In this document: in pieces, positions 39,757-44,138 of the stretch
How positions within the stretch are numbered: the stretch's first letter is position 1
Layout of the letters: every line of letters starts with the position of its first letter
From: Verrucomicrobiia bacterium
GTDB taxonomy: Bacteria; Verrucomicrobiota; Verrucomicrobiia; Limisphaerales; JAYPXF01
NCBI GenBank assembly: GCA_016779125.1
Contig: JADHOF010000004.1
Coordinates: 1 to 44,138 of the forward strand
Length of the DNA stretch: 44,138 nucleotides
Direction: 5' to 3'
Program-made: the position numbers and the translations under genes
The notes under the pieces: generated by a model
Seen by the model: only the letters and a program-made list of their open reading frames with translations
Database searches by the model: none
Told to the model about the DNA's origin: nothing

Positions 39757-40995
39757 CTACTCGGCGACGGCGATGAGATGATCCCGGGTGCGGATGAAGA
39801 TGCGCCCGCCCGCGACGGCCGGCGTCGCGAAGCAGGGTTCGTTCAACAGATTGGTCGCCAGGATGGTGAAGGTGCCGTCGGCAGGCAGCACGGACACCTC
39901 CCCCTTCACGCTGACCCGATAGATGTGCCCGCCCGCGCAGACGGCGGAGCTGTAGCCTTCTCCACCGGCGCGTTCATTCCAAAGCGTCTCGCCGGTGCGG
40001 TTGTCGGCGCAGGTCAGGATACCCTGATCGTTCCAGAGATAGATCCAGCGATCGACGATCAGGGGTGTCGGGATATGCGGCACGGATCGCTCGATGCGCC
40101 AGATTTCTTTTGCCTCTGTCCTTCCGGGAACAGGGCGCAGGGCGACGACGTGTTTCAGCTTGGTCACGAAGCCGCAGGAACCAATGACGAGATCGCCTGC
40201 GGTCACGGGAGAGCCGATCGCCCGTTCGGAGGAGGGTTTTCCGAAGACGTCGTTCTCCCAAAGCACCTTGCCGGTCGCGGGATCAACCCCGGTGATCCCG
40301 TGATGCCAGTTGGTAAAAACCAGGGTTTCGCGTCCTTCGGAGTCGCGATAAACGCACGGCGTCGAATAGGTCAGGCTGCGGCTGTCCCGCGCAATCCGCC
40401 AGCGCACCTCGCCGTTTGCGCGATCAAGGGCCAACAATGAGCTCTCGCCATCCTGATCGTTGTTCAGGATGAGCAGCTCTCCGTGCAAGATCGGCGACGC
40501 CCCAAATCCGTGACCGCCCTTGACCGGGCCGAGATCCGTTTCCCACGCCTTCGTTCCGTCGTGTTGGTACGCGATGATGGTCAGAGCCTTCGGCGTTCCC
40601 CAGGTGAAGTAGACTCGTTGTTCGTCCACGGTCGGTGTCGATGAGGCAAAGGTGTTCTGGCGATGGTGCCTGTGTTTTTCAGCCTCAAGGGTATGTCGCC
40701 AAAGTATCCGGCCCTTGACCGCGTCCACACAGAGCGGCATGCGCGCGCCGGAATCCTCGTCGCCCGCCAGCAGAAAGACGCGGTTCCCCTGCACGACCGG
40801 TGAACCGTGCCCGATGCCCGGGAGCTTGGTCTTCCATTTGTAGTTTTCCACCGACCATTTCACCGGAATTTTGTCGGCCGCTTGGCCGGATCCGTTAGGG
40901 CCGCGAAAACGGGTCCAATCGTCGGCTCTCAGGTCGCTGAGGAGGCAGATGAATCCGATGAGAATGTGGCGGGATAAGGGAATGGCCGTCTTCAT
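39757..40995 (-). CDS. PQQ-like beta-propeller repeat protein
   Basis: DDWTRFRGPNGSGQAADKIPVKWSVENYKWKTKLPGIGHGSPVV; blade motifs LLALDRANGEVRWR, GVDPATGKVLWEN, CADNRTGETLWNE; start 40995 (signal) preferred over 41049. Confidence 0.88.
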   Translation of the reverse strand: MKTAIPLSRHILIGFICLLSDLRADDWTRFRGPNGSGQAADKIPVKWSVENYKWKTKLPGIGHGSPVVQGNRVFLLAGDEDSGARMPLCVDAVKGRILWRHTLEAEKHRHHRQNTFASSTPTVDEQRVYFTWGTPKALTIIAYQHDGTKAWETDLGPVKGGHGFGASPILHGELLILNNDQDGESSLLALDRANGEVRWRIARDSRSLTYSTPCVYRDSEGRETLVFTNWHHGITGVDPATGKVLWENDVFGKPSSERAIGSPVTAGDLVIGSCGFVTKLKHVVALRPVPGRTEAKEIWRIERSVPHIPTPLIVDRWIYLWNDQGILTCADNRTGETLWNERAGGEGYSSAVCAGGHIYRVSVKGEVSVLPADGTFTILATNLLNEPCFATPAVAGGRIFIRTRDHLIAVAE

Positions 40996-41292
40996 GGTGT
41001 CAAACCGCCGTTCGATTCGCGGCTGTACAGAATCATTCACTTTGTGCATCGCGACTGTCGATATTTTGTCAGCGACCGGACGAACGCCGAAAAAAGGACG
41101 GGATTGGGACGAATATTGTCCGATTGGGATGTGGCATGGGCACTGCTATGTGGTTCGGTGTTGAGTTTGATCTTTGCCAGTCCATTTGACCCGCCGTTTC
41201 CGCTCCTTCAAAAGCGGAAACGCCCTCCCCACCGCACCCCCTGAAGCGAGCCGGATATTCTTCATCCGCTTCTCGCTCTTATCGAAAACGAA

Positions 41293-41320
41293 CCGGTGAT
41301 CCGCCTCGGCGGATCACCGG
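41293..41320 (-). terminator. Strong hairpin terminator candidate containing the stop codon of the upstream gene
   Basis: CCGGTGATCCGCC-TC-GGCGGATCACCGG (13-bp perfect stem); T-rich on both flanks (atttgttttt on +, ttcgttttcg on -); TGA stop of the 41314 gene is in the stem. Confidence 0.6.
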
Positions 41321-44138
41321 ATTTGTTTTTCTTGGGCCATGGTGCTGTCGGCAGATTGAGCCGGGCGGACGAAAACCGGATGATTCGGATCTCCTCCGGA
41401 GTGCAGGTAGGCGAGCAAATCAAGAACTTGCGCCTTGCCGAGAGTGTTGAGCAGCCCGGCGGGCATGGTTGAGACAGGGGACGCTTTTTGACCCATGATC
41501 TGTGCCTTATCGACACGGGTGGTTTTTTCGGAGAGCGGGTGTTCTCGCACGAACAACACCTCCGCGTTCTCGCCTTCCAAGACACCTGTGATCTCCTCGC
41601 CATCGCGCAGCGTGAACACAGTGGATTGGTAGTTCTCGGCGACGACCTTGGACGGGTTCAAAATGTGGTCGAGCAGATCGTGAGGCCCGAAACGCCCCCC
41701 GACGCCTGTGAGATCCGGACCGACGAGTCCGCCGGTGAGACCCGGATCGCTGCTGACCCGATGGCAGCTCACACACCGCGCCTGAACGAGCGCCTCGCGC
41801 CCGCCCGCATGGGATCGACCGGTCAACGGGGTTGCGAGTTCGCCGGCGAAATGCGCTGCTTCCCAATTTTTTACGAAACGGGCCGGCGCGCTTGGAATCT
41901 CAACCGGCGGCGACGCGTCCGCAAAAAACTCGGCAAGTTCCGATCGTTCCCCGGGTGTCAGGGCGGCCACGAATTCTTCGCGGACTTTTTTGACAGCCCG
42001 GTGGTAGTTCCTCGCCCCGGGCATGGAAGCCGCACGCCTCAGGGCCTCGAACACGGCGCGCCGGGCGGACGGCGTCCAACCGTCGCGAACGAGACGCAGG
42101 TAAAAGGTGTATTGAAGCAGGTCCTCGGACCGTTCGGCCTTCTCGAGGAGCGGCAGTGTGAGCGGAATCACCTTGGTCGAGCGCAGATACACCAGCAGCT
42201 CAATCAGGTCGTGATTGACCTGCCAGGCCGGGTGCGGGTAGGCGGCTTCCGCCCAAGCGAGACAGCTCCGACGCAGATCCTCGTCCGGTCCACCTTTTCG
42301 AATGAAGGCGAGCGCCATCGTGCGGGTGACCGTTGTCGCCATAGTCAGGTCGCTCGAAAGCGGGGTCTTCAGCAGATGGGTGACGATGTAGTGCAAGGGC
42401 ACGTCCACACTTGCTCGGGCAAGCGCGAGCAAGCGGTCCGGATTGGGTGTTGCTGCCGGGGTTTCAAGAAAGCGTTCGACCCTGTCGGGGTTCGCGTGTT
42501 CGAGCCAGTTTTCGAGCACAAGTCTCTGACTGTGACGAAAGAAGCGATTCGTGCGCAGGTTGCTTTCCAAAAGCGGTCGTTCCGAGGAGCGGACGCCTTC
42601 CCACGAACGGTTGAAATTCGTGCGGGTGTGGTCCTGCTCGAAGTACTTGCGCTTGAGGCGAAGTTCCGTCCACTCCCGTTCGCGTTTGCTGGCGGCGTCG
42701 AATCCGGCGCTGATCGCGGAGGGATCCCCGACCCAGCTGATCCGGTAGAGGCCGGACCGGGTTCCCCGTCCCCCCGTGATAAACCAAAGCCGCTCGTCCG
42801 GGCCGACTACCAGATCCGTGACATTCAATGGACGGCCCGACACGAACACTTCTGGAGTGCCACGATAGGAGCCGTTCACGTTGTCGAAGTGGATCGCCAG
42901 AATGCGGCCGTATGCCCAATCACAGGCGAACAGCGTGGATTGGTAACGCATCGGAAATTGAAGCGTGGACCCGAAGGCCGTCGCGGTCGGGGAGGCGAGC
43001 CCGACATCAAGCGCGCTTGGAAGCGTGTCCGGATAGTGGGCCGGGAGGCGACCGGTTCCCCGGCGCCATCCGTAGTCGCCTCCCGAAACAACCTGCAGGA
43101 TGCGGGTGGGCATGTACCACGGCGTGCCGACGTCGCCCTCGGTGTCGGCGTCGAAGGTGAAGAGTTCGCCCGCGAGATTGGAGGCGATTCCCATCGGGTT
43201 GCGAAAACCGCCCGCGAACAGTTCGAAGACCGTGCCGCGCGGATCCATCCGCAGGATGAATCCCCCGGTCGCGTTGGCGCGGCCGCCAAACATCGCGCTG
43301 TCCCACTCGCATGGAATCAACCGTTCCGCGACGGCCCTGCGGAGCGGCGCATTCGCGACAAGCTCGGGCGGCAGCTCGACGTCGTTTCCGAAGGCGACGT
43401 AGAGATTCCCGTCACTGCCGATCAACATCTTGTTCCGACCGTGTCCAAAACCGCCTTCGGTTCGGAGGATTGTCCGGCGATACTCATGACGACCGTCGCC
43501 GTTCCGATCCAAAAGCATCACGAGTTCCTTTCCTCGATTCGCGTGTGCGTAAAGGCGGCGTCCCAGGTGGACGAGTCCCCGCACCTCCTCCAGCGTGTCG
43601 TCGATCAACTCGACCTGGGTCACAGTTTGAAAGTTCTCCAATTGCAGCCGGATGAGCCCGCGTTTTTCCCGGGCGAGAATAAGGTTCTTGTTTTCATCAA
43701 AGGTCATCGCGATCCAAGAACCCTCCTCGGGATGGGCCGAGCGGATCAGTTCCACCCGGAAGCCGGGCAGCGTCTGGATCGACTCCGGCGGCGTCGCCGC
43801 TCCGGCCCCGCTGGCCAGTCTCCATCCGTTGTAGGCGTCGAATGCCGCGCTCGGCGGGAAGGGCTCGGCCTCACCTGCGGCAGGCTTGAAGGGCTTGGCC
43901 GGACTCCAATTCTCGCCGTCGGTGCCGGCCAGCCAGTTTGTGTCGGAGACAATCCACTCGCGCCCCGCGAGACCGCGATTCAACTCGACACGAAAGGCCA
44001 TGTGCGGTGCCTTGTTTGTCCCGGTCACGGCGAGCGTCAGGCGATTGGTGCCCGGCTGAAGCAGCGGGGTGAGATCGAATTCCGCCAGGCGGTTGGTTGA
44101 GCGAAGCTCGGACCCGTTCAGCTGAATGAGGACATCGC
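41314..44138 (-). CDS. PVC-type membrane-bound dehydrogenase/propeller with C-terminal c-type heme domain (5' truncated by window edge)
   Basis: LPGFRVELIRSAHPEEGSWIAMTFDENKNLILAREKRG, GGFRNPMGIASNLAGELFTFDADTEGDVGTPWY, heme motif CVSCH (ALVQARCVSCHRVSSDPGLTGGLVGPDLTGVG); frame remains open from 44028 to window edge. Confidence 0.9.
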   Translation of the reverse strand, partial: DVLIQLNGSELRSTNRLAEFDLTPLLQPGTNRLTLAVTGTNKAPHMAFRVELNRGLAGREWIVSDTNWLAGTDGENWSPAKPFKPAAGEAEPFPPSAAFDAYNGWRLASGAGAATPPESIQTLPGFRVELIRSAHPEEGSWIAMTFDENKNLILAREKRGLIRLQLENFQTVTQVELIDDTLEEVRGLVHLGRRLYAHANRGKELVMLLDRNGDGRHEYRRTILRTEGGFGHGRNKMLIGSDGNLYVAFGNDVELPPELVANAPLRRAVAERLIPCEWDSAMFGGRANATGGFILRMDPRGTVFELFAGGFRNPMGIASNLAGELFTFDADTEGDVGTPWYMPTRILQVVSGGDYGWRRGTGRLPAHYPDTLPSALDVGLASPTATAFGSTLQFPMRYQSTLFACDWAYGRILAIHFDNVNGSYRGTPEVFVSGRPLNVTDLVVGPDERLWFITGGRGTRSGLYRISWVGDPSAISAGFDAASKREREWTELRLKRKYFEQDHTRTNFNRSWEGVRSSERPLLESNLRTNRFFRHSQRLVLENWLEHANPDRVERFLETPAATPNPDRLLALARASVDVPLHYIVTHLLKTPLSSDLTMATTVTRTMALAFIRKGGPDEDLRRSCLAWAEAAYPHPAWQVNHDLIELLVYLRSTKVIPLTLPLLEKAERSEDLLQYTFYLRLVRDGWTPSARRAVFEALRRAASMPGARNYHRAVKKVREEFVAALTPGERSELAEFFADASPPVEIPSAPARFVKNWEAAHFAGELATPLTGRSHAGGREALVQARCVSCHRVSSDPGLTGGLVGPDLTGVGGRFGPHDLLDHILNPSKVVAENYQSTVFTLRDGEEITGVLEGENAEVLFVREHPLSEKTTRVDKAQIMGQKASPVSTMPAGLLNTLGKAQVLDLLAYLHSGGDPNHPVFVRPAQSADSTMAQEKQIR

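Noticed and set aside
41488-44100. 870-aa plus-strand ORF antisense to the cytochrome gene
   Set aside because: High-GC shadow ORF; no recognisable domain, and the minus strand encodes a clear PVC-type cytochrome.

Overview
GC-rich, gene-dense bacterial chromosomal segment. Its gene content (sulfatases, a DUF1501 protein, a PVC-type CxxCH cytochrome, PQQ-like propellers, a W/DP-repeat protein) suggests the PVC superphylum, probably Verrucomicrobiota; this is inference from families only. I support about 35 protein-coding genes. No tRNA, rRNA, CRISPR array, prophage or transposase gene was recognised. Housekeeping genes include ruvC, radC, rph, lpxD, msrA, thiE, accB, accC, aroQ and a DNA polymerase III delta' subunit. 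The most interesting items are: (1) a tightly packed envelope operon of ABC ATPase, ABC-2 permease, GldG-like protein, a four-repeat DUF4340 protein and a 1040-aa AsmA-like protein, preceded by an HtrA protease; (2) a pair of inverted 27-nt hairpin elements at 9196-9309 whose only differences are three compensated base pairs; (3) a membrane-anchored protein with about 19 degenerate ~32-aa repeats; (4) a TlpA-like lipoprotein with the active-site CxxC changed to SxxC; (5) two orphan exported proteins. All calls come from reading the sequence and the supplied ORFs; no database search was run.
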